Source of the DNA: DASUAS01 sp963756895
Lineage (GTDB): Bacteria; Actinomycetota; Acidimicrobiia; IMCC26256; DASPTH01
Assembly (NCBI GenBank): GCA_963756895.1
Contig: CAVWPI010000016.1
Location: 62,001 to 126,000, forward strand
Direction of reading: 5' to 3'
DNA length: 64,000 nucleotides
Position numbers and translations under genes: made by a program. Below are positions 50,111 through 59,597 of the stretch, piece after piece. How positions within the stretch are numbered: position 1 is the first letter of the stretch; each line of letters begins with the position of its first letter. The notes under the pieces are model-generated. The model ran no database searches and was not told where the DNA came from. It saw only the letters and a list, made by a program, of their open reading frames with translations.

Positions 50111-50767
50111 TCAGGTCGAGGCGCCGGCCTCTTCGTTGTGCCGCCGGAACCGCTTGGCGAACGCATCCACGCGGCGCCGGGTCGCATCGAGCACCTGGTC
50201 GACCAGGGCCGGTCCCGCATCTGACTTCGCGGCCGGTACGTGCGCCGACCGCACCGGTGCGGCGAGGACGGGCGCGGCTGTCGCGTGCCCGAGCGGGGGC
50301 GGCAGCGTCTCGGGGGTCACGACGGCGGACACCGTCGGGAGCGCGGGCACGGGCGGTACCGACTCGGCCAGCAACGGCGTCATGGGTCTGGGCTCGTTGC
50401 CCCACCACGCTTCAGACTCGTCGTCGGGTTCGTCGAGGGCGACCGCAGCCGGCCGCGGGGTCCGGGTGAACACGGCACGCGCGGTTCCGACGATCCGCGA
50501 CCAGAAGGAGTCGAGGGTCGCGGACACCGACTGGCGGAGCGGCAGGCGGATGACGCGGTGCAGACCGTGGATCGGTGCGATCGAATCGTCGCGCATCACC
50601 ACGACGAGGACGCAGCACATGGCCGCGACGAAGGCCAGCCCCGACGCGAGGGCGTTCCGGGGGAGTGCCATGCCGAGCGCGAAACCGAACGCGGCGAGCG
50701 ACGCGGCCAGCGCGACGGTGCGGTAGACACGCCGTCGCGCAAGACGGCGGATTCGACGAGTTTCCAT
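50111..50767 (-). CDS. Hypothetical membrane protein with Pro-rich cytoplasmic tail
   Basis: A 218-residue protein. An Arg-rich start, two adjacent helices (TVALAASLAAFGFALGMALP; ALASGLAFVAAMCCVLVVVM) and then a long soluble tail rich in Pro, Ala and Val, ending in a basic helix (ATRRRVDAFAKRFRRHNEE). No family recognised. A ribosome site GAGG precedes ATG 50767. The Pro-rich part might be a flexible linker to the C-terminal basic helix. Confidence 0.6.
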   Translation of the reverse strand: METRRIRRLARRRVYRTVALAASLAAFGFALGMALPRNALASGLAFVAAMCCVLVVVMRDDSIAPIHGLHRVIRLPLRQSVSATLDSFWSRIVGTARAVFTRTPRPAAVALDEPDDESEAWWGNEPRPMTPLLAESVPPVPALPTVSAVVTPETLPPPLGHATAAPVLAAPVRSAHVPAAKSDAGPALVDQVLDATRRRVDAFAKRFRRHNEEAGAST

Positions 50768-50930
50768 CCCTGCCTCTCTTCAGGTTGGCGACTCGCCCGC
50801 TTCGGCGGTCAGTGTACGGAGCCACGACGCGCGCGGTGACGATGGCGAGGGAATTGAGCGCCCGTTGACGAGGTCGTTCCGCGCAAAGCACCTGAAAACG
50901 GTCGTCAGCAACGGTTGCGCGTGCGAGTAC

Positions 50931-52572
50931 CTACGACTCGGCGACGGGCGCGGAGACGGGAACCACCGCTCGCGGGTCGATGACCACGCTGGGGTCGTGG
51001 GCGACCAGATCGATGTCGTCGGGGTGCGTGCGCGCCCGGGCGGGGAGCCAGATCACGACGCCGATGCCGCCGATGACCGCGATCGCCGCCGCCACGAGCA
51101 CCGCCGCGTGCATGCCGCTGACGAAACTGGTCTGGGCGGCGTCGATGATCCGGCCCGCGAAGGGGCGTGCCGCCGGCACGTCGCGGGCGACGCCGAGCGC
51201 GCTGCCGAGCGAGTCCTCGACCCTGGTCAGCAACGACCCCGGGACGTGATCGCGGAGGAGGTCACCCACCTTCGGCCGGAACGCGGACGCCAGGATCGAT
51301 CCCAACAGGGCAACGCCGACCGCACCACCCACCTGGCGCGTGGTGTCGTTCATCGCCGACCCGACCCCGGCCTTGGCGCGGGGGAGCGAGCCCATGATCG
51401 ACTCCGTCGCCGGCGCGACGACGTGGGCCATGCCGAGCGCGCTCGAGCGCGGTGACCGCGATCACCCACCATGCTGCGGTGTCGGTCTGGAACGTCGCCA
51501 TGAGGACGAGCGACACCGCGAGGATGAACAGCCCGGTCGCGACCACGGCCTTGTTGCCGAACTGGCGCACCCACCGCGTCGACATCGGGGCGAAGATCAT
51601 CAGCACGACCGACTGCGGGAGGAACACGGCTCCGGCTTCGACGGTCGAGTAGCCGAGCACCTGCTGCGTGTACTGCGTGAGCAGGAAGATCGTGCCGAAC
51701 AGCGCGAGGAACGCCAGGGTGATCGCGCCACTCGCGGCGGAGAAGCGAGGGTTCTCGAAGAAGCGCACGTCGAGCATCGGGTTCGAGCACTTCAGTTCCC
51801 ACACGAAGAACCCGACCAGGATGGCGCCGCCGACCGCGAAGCCGCCGAGCACGGTCGCGGAACCCCAACCGTTGCTCGGACCCTCGATGACGGCCCACAA
51901 CAGGATCGCGAGACCGGCGATCGACAGCACGGAGCCCAGCGGGTCGAGCTTGCCGGCGTTCGGGTCCTTCGAGTCGGGCACCAAGAGGTAACCCGCGACG
52001 AGCGCGATGCAGACGACGGGGACGTTCACCAGGAAGACCGAACCCCACCAGAAGTGCTGGAGCAGCACACCGCCCGCGATCGGTCCGACCGCGATGCCGA
52101 TGGCCGACACGCCCGCCCACACGCCGATGGCCTTGGCCCGCTCGCGGGGGTCGTGGAACACGTTGGTCAGGACCGACAAGGTCGCCGGCATGATCGCCGA
52201 CGCACCGATGCCCATCAGCGCGCGGGTGCCGATGAGCACCGTGGCCGACGGCGCGAACGCCGACATGGCCGAGCCGATGCCGAAGATCACCAGGCCGATG
52301 GTGAGCGCCCGGTAGCGACCGAACCGGTCACCGAGGCTGCCGGACGTCAGCAGCAAGCCGGCGAACACGATGGTGTACGCGTCGACGATCCACTGGAGCT
52401 CGCTGGCGGAAGCGCCCAGCCCGCCCGCGCTCGTGGGCTTGGCCAACGTGGGGATGGCGACGTTGAGGATCGTGTTGTCGATCCCGATCACCATCAGGCT
52501 CAGGCACAGGACGAGCAGCGTCAACCACCGTCGGCGATGTGCGACCGCGGGATCGGTGAGGCGCCCGAGCAT
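50931..52572 (-). CDS. MFS drug exporter, DHA2 (EmrB/QacA) family, one frameshift
   Basis: About 546 residues in two frames. Fourteen-helix DHA2 landmarks: GIDNTILNVAIPTLAK, motif SGSLGDRFGRYRALTIGLVI, motif C GIAVGPIAGGVLLQHFWWGS, and the second half with FLPQSVVLMIFAPMSTRWV. The shift is near 51437, between VIAVTALE and ALGMAHVVAPA; the remainder (GSAMNDTTRQVGGAVGVALL) is normal to the stop. GGGAGG six bases before ATG 52572. Proton-driven efflux of drugs or other amphiphiles is expected; no regulator gene is adjacent. Confidence 0.87.
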
Positions 52573-52680
52573 GGCGTTCCTCCCTGCAGGATCGGTGGGG
52601 GGCGGGGCGGATACGGCGCGAAGCCGTATCGAAATGAAGCTACCCGCCGGGCCCGGCTCGGGACGCGGGGAAATCCCGCG

Positions 52681-52981
52681 TCAGGCCAGGGTGCGCTCGC
52701 CGCTCACGTCGTACACGACGATCGAGACGGCCGAGGGCGCGACCCGCGGTCCGTCCGCGGGTGGGGTGCTCGCCAGCCCGGCGAGGTGCGCGTCGAGGTC
52801 GGCCTGGCTGGCCCACCGCTCGAAGAGCACCGCCCGGCCGGGGTCGACGGGATCGGCCGCGATCACGTACTCGATGCACCCCTGCTCGGCCCGTGACCGA
52901 CGGATGGCGTCGGCCTGGCCCGCGACGAACGCATCGCGCTCGCCCGGATCGATTGTCGAACCAACCTCCGACGATGACCAT
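52681..52981 (-). CDS. Antibiotic biosynthesis monooxygenase (ABM)-domain protein, one frameshift
   Basis: About 99 residues. The start MVIVGGWFD continues, one base later, as IDPGERDAFVAGQADAIRRS, then GCIEYVIAADPVDPGRAVLF and RWASQADLDAHLAG, all typical of ABM/YgiN dimers. Near 52948 the string GACAATCGAT has one extra A; without it the frame is continuous. ATG 52981 is preceded by GAGG. Such proteins are heme- or cofactor-free monooxygenases or simply stress-related. Diverges from the serine hydrolase. Confidence 0.72.
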
Positions 52982-53059
52982 CGGGTTCCTCCCCGTCGAC
53001 GACGAGCCCGCACTCTGCCAGAGCGATGAGTTCCCGCGCCTCCTCCGGTCCTACCTGCC

Positions 53060-54289
53060 ATGAGCTCCTGCGACAGCTCCTTCAGCAGCTCCTTCGACAG
53101 CTCCTTCAACGCTGCCCGGGTCCGGCGGATCGGCGAGTCCATCGTCGGCCACGTCGACCGCGACGCCGTGGGTGGCGTGGCCTGGCTGGCGGCATGCGGA
53201 GACGACGTCCACCGGGGCGTGGCCGGACGGCTCACGCGCGGCGAGGCGGCGCCGATCGAACCCGACAGCCAGTTCCGCATCGCGTCGATCACCAAACCGA
53301 TCGCCGCGGTCGCGGCGCTGATCCTGGTGGAGGAGCACCTGCTCCGCCTCGACGATCCCGTTGACGCACTGCTTCCGGAGCTCGCCAACCGCCGCGTGCT
53401 CGTCGACGCACTCGGGCCGATCGACGGGGAGACCGTCGCAGCCGAGCGCCCGATCACCGTGCACGACGTCCTGACCTTCCGCACCGGACTCGGCATGGAC
53501 TTCCACGCGCCGTTCCCGCAGCCGCTCATGGAGTCGATGGACGACCTCGGGATCGGCACCGCGCCGCCCGCACCGCAGGTCCCGCCCGAACCCGAGGAGT
53601 GGCTGCGCAGGCTCGCGACCCTCCCGCTGCTCCACCAGCCCGGCGCGCGCTGGACGTACCACCACAGCGCCGACATCCTCGGCGTGCTCATCGGGCGCGC
53701 CACGGGCAAGCCGTTCGACGTGGTGCTGCGCGAGCGCGTGTTCGAGCCGCTCGGCATGCTCGACACCGCGTTCGCAGCGACCGACGTCGCCCGGCTCGGA
53801 TCGTCGTACGAGCGGGATCCGGCAACCGGCGCGCCCGTCGTGGCCGATCCGCCCGGAGGTCAGTGGTCCACGGCGCCCGCATTCCCGTCGGGCGGCGGGG
53901 GACTGGTGTCGACCGTCGACGATCTCCACGCCTTCGGCCGCATGCTGCTCGCGGGCGGCCGATTGCCCGACGGCGACCGCCTGATCTCGCGCGCGGCGGT
54001 CGCGGCCATGACCGTCGACCAACTGGACGTGGTCGGCGGTGCACTGGGTCCGACCCCCGACCGCTCCCAGGGGTGGGGATTCGGCGTGGGCGTGCAGGTG
54101 CGCCGCACCGGCCTCGGTCCGACCGTCGGCACCTACGGCTGGACCGGTGGGCTCGGTTCGTCGTGGGCGAACGACCCCGACCACGGTGTCGTCGGCATCA
54201 TCCTCACCACCGACGCGTTCGCCAGCGCGTTCCCGCTGCCCGCGGTCATCTCCGACTTCTGGACCGACGTGTACGCCGCCCTCGACTGA
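53060..54289 (+). CDS. Serine hydrolase (beta-lactamase/transpeptidase-like, class C fold)
   Basis: A 409-residue protein. The catalytic SxxK is Ser76-I-T-Lys79 in FRIASITKPIAAV. The Tyr motif is in RWTYHHSADILGVLIG (YHH instead of the usual YSN), and the third motif region GTYGWTGGLGSSW replaces KTG/HxG. No signal peptide is seen; the N-terminus is a repetitive Ser-rich stretch (four SSxx units) coded by 12-base repeats. Esterase or amidase activity is expected from the family. ATG 53060 lies at the head of the repeat and may be a pseudo-start; family homology begins at about residue 20. Confidence 0.8.
   Translation: MSSCDSSFSSSFDSSFNAARVRRIGESIVGHVDRDAVGGVAWLAACGDDVHRGVAGRLTRGEAAPIEPDSQFRIASITKPIAAVAALILVEEHLLRLDDPVDALLPELANRRVLVDALGPIDGETVAAERPITVHDVLTFRTGLGMDFHAPFPQPLMESMDDLGIGTAPPAPQVPPEPEEWLRRLATLPLLHQPGARWTYHHSADILGVLIGRATGKPFDVVLRERVFEPLGMLDTAFAATDVARLGSSYERDPATGAPVVADPPGGQWSTAPAFPSGGGGLVSTVDDLHAFGRMLLAGGRLPDGDRLISRAAVAAMTVDQLDVVGGALGPTPDRSQGWGFGVGVQVRRTGLGPTVGTYGWTGGLGSSWANDPDHGVVGIILTTDAFASAFPLPAVISDFWTDVYAALD
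53063..53110 (+). repeat. Four tandem 12-base repeats in the 5' end of the serine hydrolase
   Basis: AGCTCCTGCGAC, AGCTCCTTCAGC, AGCTCCTTCGAC and AGCTCCTTCAAC follow one another without gaps. They code for SSCD-SSFS-SSFD-SSFN and differ only at the codon positions shown. Confidence 0.85.
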
Positions 54290-54290
54290 C

Positions 54291-55292
54291 TCAGACCTCG
54301 GGAAAGCACGCCTGCGACCCTTCGATCGCCAGGCCCTTCAGATCGCCGGTGCGGTAGTCGCTGATGCCGGGCTGCGTCTCGCTGAACATCAGCTGCGTGC
54401 GATCGGTGGTGTGGTCGAGTCCCACGAGGTGGCCGAGCTCGTGACGCACGGTCGCCGACACCACGGTGCGGTCGGCGAGGGCGGCTTCGGACAAGTCGGC
54501 CGAGTCGAGCACGACGACGCCACTCACGTACACCGACCGACCGTCGGCGAGCGTCACGATGTCGGGACGGGTTGCCCCGGTGACGTGGCCGATGAGATCC
54601 CGGAATCCGACTTCGTCTGACCACGCGACGAGGACGGGCGCCCAGCGGGAGCCGTCGTAACGGTCGGGCAGGTACGACGGCCGGTCGCGGGTGGGCAGTT
54701 CGGCGGTCGGTTTGTCACGGACGAACCGCAGACCGGTGGCGGCCGCGAGGGCCGAGAAGCTGTCCTGCACGATGGCTTCGCCGTCGGGCGGTCCGCCCGC
54801 CGGGTTGTACACCCAGTGGATCGGACGGCAGGGGTCGAACGCGACCGGGGTCTCCTTCTGGTCCGGCTGGGTGCGCTGGAACTCGAACTCCCCGGGCCCG
54901 GTGACCGGCGCCGGCTTCGGCACGAGCCGGTCGGCCGCTTCCTCGGCACCCGGCGGCGGTCGCGTGACGCCGATGCCGCGGTCGACCGCACTCGGGAGCG
55001 ACACGTCGTTGCGTTGCGCCTCCTGACGGATCCACAGACCGACCGCCACCGCGGCGATGAGGAAGAGGATGATGGGGATCCGGAACCGGGTCACGAGCGC
55101 CTTGAAGCCACGCGCCCGGGGCGGCTTCATGGTGACGACGTTCGTGGAGAGCCGACCCCGCGGCCGCTCGGTGGTGCCCCAACGCTTGCCGTCGAAGTAG
55201 CGCTCGCCGCCCCCGGTTGCGCTCCACGGGTCGGGATACCACCCCGGCGCGTCGGGCTGGTACTGATCGGTGTCGCCCTGCTTGCGTCCCAT
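54291..55292 (-). CDS. DUF2510 membrane protein with matrixin-like zinc protease domain
   Basis: A 333-residue protein in three parts. DUF2510 (about 16-40) has PGWYPDPWSATGGGERYFDG and KRWGTTERP. One membrane helix follows (about 72-88). The outer domain ends in a zinc-binding motif His284-Glu285-L-G-His288-LVGLD-His294 and a following Met302, which fit metzincin/matrixin proteases with an HExGHxxGxxH site and Met-turn. The preceding stretch (RPIHWVYNPAGGPPDGEAIV, DSFSALAAATGLRF) also matches matrixins. So it is probably a membrane-anchored, extracytoplasmic protease. It converges on the serine hydrolase with one base between. Confidence 0.8.
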   Translation of the reverse strand: MGRKQGDTDQYQPDAPGWYPDPWSATGGGERYFDGKRWGTTERPRGRLSTNVVTMKPPRARGFKALVTRFRIPIILFLIAAVAVGLWIRQEAQRNDVSLPSAVDRGIGVTRPPPGAEEAADRLVPKPAPVTGPGEFEFQRTQPDQKETPVAFDPCRPIHWVYNPAGGPPDGEAIVQDSFSALAAATGLRFVRDKPTAELPTRDRPSYLPDRYDGSRWAPVLVAWSDEVGFRDLIGHVTGATRPDIVTLADGRSVYVSGVVVLDSADLSEAALADRTVVSATVRHELGHLVGLDHTTDRTQLMFSETQPGISDYRTGDLKGLAIEGSQACFPEV

Positions 55293-55356
55293 GCTCAGCC
55301 GCGAGCTCCCCCTCGGAGACCGGGGAAGCGTACCGGGGACCGGTGAGCCAGGTCGG

Positions 55357-56322
55357 TCAGTGCTCGCGGAGGGCGGGCAGGAGCTCGCACTCGGCCCAGT
55401 CGAGGAACTGGTCCTGCACGTCGCCACCGACCTGCACGAGTGCAACGTGGGTGAAGCCGGCGTCGACGTAGGCCCGCACCGCGTCGACGTGTGCCTGCAC
55501 GTCGTCGCCGCACGGCACCTGCGTGGCGACGTCGTCCTCGCCCACCGACTTGGACGCCGCGGCGAAGTGGTCGGGGGCCGGCAGCTCGGCCATCACGTCC
55601 CACCCGCCGGTGAACCATCGGAACTGCTCGACCGCGCGCCTGCGCGCGATCGCCGGGTCGGGGTCGTACGAGAGCGCGGCCTGGCCGATGCGCGGCTTCC
55701 CGGTCCCGCCGGCCTCGTCGAATCGCTTCCCGAGCTCCGCCTCCGGTTGCACGGCGATGAGCGCGTCGCCGTACCGACCCGCCAGCTCACAACTCGCGGG
55801 TCCTGACGCGGCCACGCCGATCGGCGGCGGTTCGGGCGGGAGATCCCACAGCCGCGCGTTCTCGGTCTGGAGGTGGTCGCCGCGGAATGTCACCGTCGTG
55901 CCGTCGAAGAGCCCGCGGATGATCTCGAGCGCCTCGGCGAGCATCTGGTGGCGGATGTCGACCGGCGGCCACGACGTTCCCGTGACGTGCTCGTTGAGGT
56001 GCTCACCCGCGCCGACGCCGAGCGTGAAGCGGCCATCGGAGAGCAACTGGACCGTCGCCGCCTTCTGCGCGACGACGGCGGGGTGGTACCGCATCGTGGG
56101 GCACGTCACGTAGGTCATGAGATCGATGCGTTCGGTCGCCTGCGCGACGGCACCCAGGACGGACCACGTGTACGGCGAGTGACCCTGCTCGTCGAGCCAC
56201 GGGAAGTAGTGGTCGCTTGCGGCCAGGAAGTCGAAGCCCACCTCCTCGGCGCGCACCGCGTCGGCGACCAGCTGCTTGGGCCCGGCCTGCTCGCCCATGA
56301 TCGTGTAGCCGATCGACACCAT
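55357..56322 (-). CDS. F420-dependent LLM-class oxidoreductase (TIGR03557-like)
   Basis: A 321-residue luciferase-like barrel: SIGYTIMGEQAGPKQLVADA, VGFDFLAASDHYFPWLDEQG, HSPYTWSVLGAVAQATERID and GRFTLGVGAGEHLNEHVTG. These match the F420-dependent G6PDH-like subgroup (TIGR03557). The C-terminal HVALVQVGGDVQDQFLDW is also characteristic. Cofactor F420 is inferred from family, substrate unknown. ATG 56322 overlaps the stop of the upstream DUF6582 gene by one base, so the two are co-transcribed. Confidence 0.88.
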   Translation of the reverse strand: MVSIGYTIMGEQAGPKQLVADAVRAEEVGFDFLAASDHYFPWLDEQGHSPYTWSVLGAVAQATERIDLMTYVTCPTMRYHPAVVAQKAATVQLLSDGRFTLGVGAGEHLNEHVTGTSWPPVDIRHQMLAEALEIIRGLFDGTTVTFRGDHLQTENARLWDLPPEPPPIGVAASGPASCELAGRYGDALIAVQPEAELGKRFDEAGGTGKPRIGQAALSYDPDPAIARRRAVEQFRWFTGGWDVMAELPAPDHFAAASKSVGEDDVATQVPCGDDVQAHVDAVRAYVDAGFTHVALVQVGGDVQDQFLDWAECELLPALREH

Positions 56323-56681
56323 CAGTGCTTCTTCGCCTTGCCGCCTCGGAACAGCTCGCGCCAGCTCTTGGCGTCGACGTCCACGTCGAACTTCTTGGCG
56401 GCCGACTTGATGCGCCGCCACGCCCGGTCACGCTCGGAGTCGCTCACGCCCTCGACCTGATCGAACCTGGCCACGGCGTTGCGCACGTGCTTGGCGTCGG
56501 TGAGCGGTTCCTTCCGTTCCTTCGGGAACGCGAACTTCGAGTCGGGGAGGTCGTTCTTCTCCGCGGTGCTCAGACCCGGGGACTGCTTCGGCGCCTTCGC
56601 GCCCTTGGCCCGTTTGCTCTGCGTCGCCCGCGCCTGCTTCAGGTTCTTCCGTGCGGCTTCCTTCTGCTTGGTCGTCGCCAT
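56322..56681 (-). CDS. DUF6582 family protein with Lys-rich N-terminus
   Basis: A 119-residue basic protein. The first 45 residues are Lys/Ala-rich (KQKEAARKNLKQARATQSKR), like bacterial histone-like tails. Then comes the conserved core STAEKNDLPDSKFAFPKERK, EPLTDAKHVRNAVARFDQVE and WRRIKSAAKKFDVDVD, a family of actinobacterial proteins of unknown function. ATG 56681 follows GGAGAGGAGG; an upstream in-frame ATG at 56708 is less likely. DNA association is a guess from charge only. Confidence 0.75.
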   Translation of the reverse strand: MATTKQKEAARKNLKQARATQSKRAKGAKAPKQSPGLSTAEKNDLPDSKFAFPKERKEPLTDAKHVRNAVARFDQVEGVSDSERDRAWRRIKSAAKKFDVDVDAKSWRELFRGGKAKKH

Positions 56682-56770
56682 CACGCCTCCTCTCCCGGTC
56701 GACTCCACGGTGATCGCTCTCCAGGTTGTTGCCTGTGTACCCAGCCGCGTCCCGCGGGTATCGCGCCTGG

Positions 56771-57136
56771 GTGACCGCCAACCAGGTGCTGCTCATCGGC
56801 TTCGATCCCCACGCGGTACCGGGCGTCGACGCCCAGGTCGTGGAGATGGCGATCGCGATGGGGGAGACGCAGCTCCGCGACGCCGGCTACGAAACCGCGT
56901 ACTGCCTCGTCGCTCCCGACGATCCCGAGGCCGAGCACCAGATCGTCAACGCGCTCACCCGCCAGCGCGCCGACTGCGTCGTCGTGGGCGGCGGCATCCG
57001 CAAGCCACCCGAGTACCTCGAGCTGTTCGAGCGGGTCGTCAACCTGATCCGGGTTCATGCACCGGATGCGGCGATCGCGTTCAACTCCACGGGAGCCGAC
57101 AGCGCGGACGCCGTGCGGCGCCAACTCGAGACCTAG
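56771..57136 (+). CDS. Hypothetical protein, Rossmann-like
   Basis: A 121-residue soluble protein: NQVLLIGFDPHAVPGVDAQV, VEMAIAMGETQLRDAGYETA, then RADCVVVGGGIRKPPEYLEL and the final helix. The alternating strand-helix pattern suggests a small alpha/beta fold. I know such proteins in actinobacteria only as uncharacterised. GTG 56771 fits better than upstream starts, because homology-like sequence begins there. It overlaps the convergent VOC gene by four bases. Confidence 0.6.
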   Translation: MTANQVLLIGFDPHAVPGVDAQVVEMAIAMGETQLRDAGYETAYCLVAPDDPEAEHQIVNALTRQRADCVVVGGGIRKPPEYLELFERVVNLIRVHAPDAAIAFNSTGADSADAVRRQLET

Positions 57137-57723
57137 CCGGCTCGTCCCTCGGGAGTCCGGTACCCGTCCTTGGTGAGGATCCGCACCGGGTCGGTGACGC
57201 CGTCCCACTCCGCGCACGTGCGCGCGACGCGCGTGAGCCCGTCGACGAAGCCGGGCACGTCTTCGGCGAGCTCGGTGTAGAAGCCGAAGTCGGCGAGGGT
57301 GTCGACGAAGCCGACGTGCTGGCCGCGCACGAACATCTCGGACACGAGCGGGTAGCCGAGCGCCTCGTACCACGCCTTCTTCGCCTGGTAGTCGGACGTG
57401 ATGGTGCACAACTGGTGGATGCGGGACCCGTCGCCGGCGAGCTCGCGGTAGACGCTCGGGCGGTCGCAGTACTGCTGGATGAGCTCGAACTGCACGGGGC
57501 CCGCCTGCGCGACGGCGATCTGGAGATCCACCGCAGTCTCGGTGCCGCGGTACCAGCACGCGGTCTCGATGCGGGGGAAGACGTGGAACGGGCCCACGCC
57601 GTAGACGCGGGCCCAGTCGGCGCACGCGGTGATGATGTCGTCGACCACGAGCCCCACCTGGAACATGCGGTAGCCACCCTCGGGCCACGCCTGCTCGTAC
57701 ATCGGGTGCTCGGGCGTCGTCAT
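57133..57723 (-). CDS. VOC family protein (glyoxalase_4-like)
   Basis: A 196-residue protein with one extended VOC domain: YRMFQVGLVVDDIITACADW, then GPFHVFPRIETACWYRGTET, VDLQIAVAQAGPVQFELIQQ and HQLCTITSDYQAKKAWYEAL. This resembles methylmalonyl-CoA epimerase-type Glyoxalase_4 members, with His and Glu metal ligands plausible. ATG 57723 lies seven bases after the tesB stop. TAGGTT ten bases upstream might give its own leaderless-type promoter. Confidence 0.8.
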   Translation of the reverse strand: MTTPEHPMYEQAWPEGGYRMFQVGLVVDDIITACADWARVYGVGPFHVFPRIETACWYRGTETAVDLQIAVAQAGPVQFELIQQYCDRPSVYRELAGDGSRIHQLCTITSDYQAKKAWYEALGYPLVSEMFVRGQHVGFVDTLADFGFYTELAEDVPGFVDGLTRVARTCAEWDGVTDPVRILTKDGYRTPEGRAG

Positions 57724-57730
57724 GGCGGCG

Positions 57731-58625
57731 TCAACCTACCGCCGGGCGGAGCAGCACTTCCTGCATCACGGTGGCGACCAGGTGGCCGTCGGCGTCGTGG
57801 ACCGCGCCGTGCACCAGACCCCGATGGCCGGTGAGGGCCACCGTGCGTTGCGTGTGCAGGTGCCACGCGTCGAACCGGACGGGACGATGGAACCAGATCG
57901 CATGGTCGATGCTCACCGCGGCGAACTCACGCGACGAGATGCCGCCCGGGTACGAACGGAAGGCCATGTCGAGCAGCAGGTAGTCGGTGGCGTACGCGAG
58001 CAGCACGGTGTGCAGCAGGCGATCGTCGCCGACGTCGCGCGGGAGGCGCATCCAGTGCGAACGGTTGGTGTCGCCCGACGGGCCACCGAGGAAGGTCGGT
58101 GCCTCGCCGATGCGCAGGTCGAGCGGCGGGGGATGGTCGACCCAGCTGGCGCCGTGGCCGGCGAGCTCGGGAGGCAGGTCGCGCAGCCAGTCCTGCAGCC
58201 GCGGGAGATCGTCGGGCGCCGGTACCGCAGGCGGTGGATCGGCGACCTCGGGCTCGAGGGGGCCGTCGTGGAACGACGCCATCGCGGTGAGGAGCGTGCG
58301 GGCGCCTTGCGTGACCGTGGCGCCGACGCGTCGCCATCGACCGGCCGTCGCGCACGTGCTCGACGCCGACGTCGAGCGGCTCGTTCGCGCGGCCGGCCTG
58401 GACGAAGTACGCGTGGAGGGAGTGCGGTGGCGTCCCGTCGACGGTCGTGCCCGCGGCGAGCAGCGCCTGGGCGACCGTCGTGCCGCCGAACACGCGCAGG
58501 AACCGGTCGGGTTCGGGTTCGGCGCGGAAGTGGTCGTCGCGCATCGGCGTCAGCTCGAGCGCGCCCAGGAGGCCGTCGAGCGACGCGAGGATCGCCTGGT
58601 CGAGGTCGGGCTGCACGGGGCTCAT
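57731..58625 (-). CDS. tesB: Acyl-CoA thioesterase II (TesB-like), one frameshift
   Basis: About 297 residues as a double-hotdog thioesterase. First half: RFLRVFGGTTVAQALLAAGT, PHSLHAYFVQAGRANEPLDV and VRDGRSMATRR, the typical HSLHxYFxxxG and RDGRSF-like motifs. After a shift near 58320 the second half gives MASFHDGPLEPE, LHTVLLAYATDYLLLDMAF, SIDHAIWFHRPVRFDAWHLH and HGAVHDADGHLVATVMQE. The catalytic Asp (YATDYLLL region) is present. It hydrolyses acyl-CoA thioesters. Diverges from the epimerase gene (52 bases between starts). Confidence 0.85.
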
Positions 58626-58677
58626 GGCTACCACGTACGCTCCGGGACGCACGCGACAGGTCCAGGGGGAACCGCGG

Positions 58678-59596
58678 ATGCTGCAGGACGAGAAGATCCT
58701 GATCACGGGACCGGCCGGGCGCATCGCGTACGGCCTGGCCCGGTCGCTGGTCGCCGAGAACGACGTGTGGGGGATCGCCCGCTTCAGTGACCCGACGACG
58801 CGGGACAAGGTGGAGGAGCTGGGTGTGACCACGCGCACCCTCGACCTCGCCGACGGCGACTTCGGCGATCTGCCCACCGACTTCACCTACCTGTTGCACC
58901 TGGTGGCCGACTTCAGCACCGACGACTACGACCGCGCGCTGCGGGTCAACGCCGAGGGCACCGGGTTCGTGCTCGAGCACTGCCGCAACGCCAAGGCTGC
59001 GCTGGTGATGTCCACCGTCACCGTGTACAAGCCGCATCCCGATCCGTGGCACCCGTTCCGCGAGGACGATCCGCTCGGCGACGCGATGGCTCCGCCGTCG
59101 GCGCCGTACTCGGTGTCGAAGATCGCCGAGGAAGGCGTGGCGCGCTACTGCGCCCGCTCGTTCGAGCTCCCGATGACCATCGCCCGGATGGGGGCGGCGT
59201 ACAGCGACCAGAGCGGGCTGCCGGTCTGGCACCTCGATGCGGTCGCGGCCGGTGAACCCGTGCACACGCGATGGGATCCGATGACCTACAGCCCCATCCA
59301 CGACGACGACATCTGCGCGCACCTCGAACCGCTCCTCGACGTCGCCAGCGTCCCCGCGACCATCGTGAACTGGGCCGGCGACGAGCCGGTGAGCGTGCAG
59401 GAGTACTCGGCGTTCTTCGGTGAGCTGCTCGGGGTCGAGCCCGAGGTGGTGGTGACCGAGATCCCCGGCGCGTCGCGCGGTTCGGTCGCCGACCACACGG
59501 CGCGGCAGCGCGATCACCGGGCCGTGCACGGTGGGATGGCGCGACGGGTTCCGCCGGGTGGCGGAGCACTTCTACCCGGATCGGGTGCGGAGCTGA
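58678..59596 (+). CDS. NAD-dependent epimerase/dehydratase (extended SDR), one frameshift
   Basis: About 305 residues. Rossmann loop ILITGPAGRIAYGLARSLVA, then NAEGTGFVLEHCRNAKAALV, the Tyr-x3-Lys pair in APYSVSKIAEEGVARYC (Y and K present) and IARMGAAYSDQSGLP. The final 30 residues, including WRDGFRRVAEHFYPDRVRS, are one frame on after a +1 shift near 59505. Acts on a nucleotide-sugar or related substrate, unspecified. First of a run of four same-strand genes; ATG 58678 follows CAGGGGG. Confidence 0.82.
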
Positions 59597-59597
59597 C

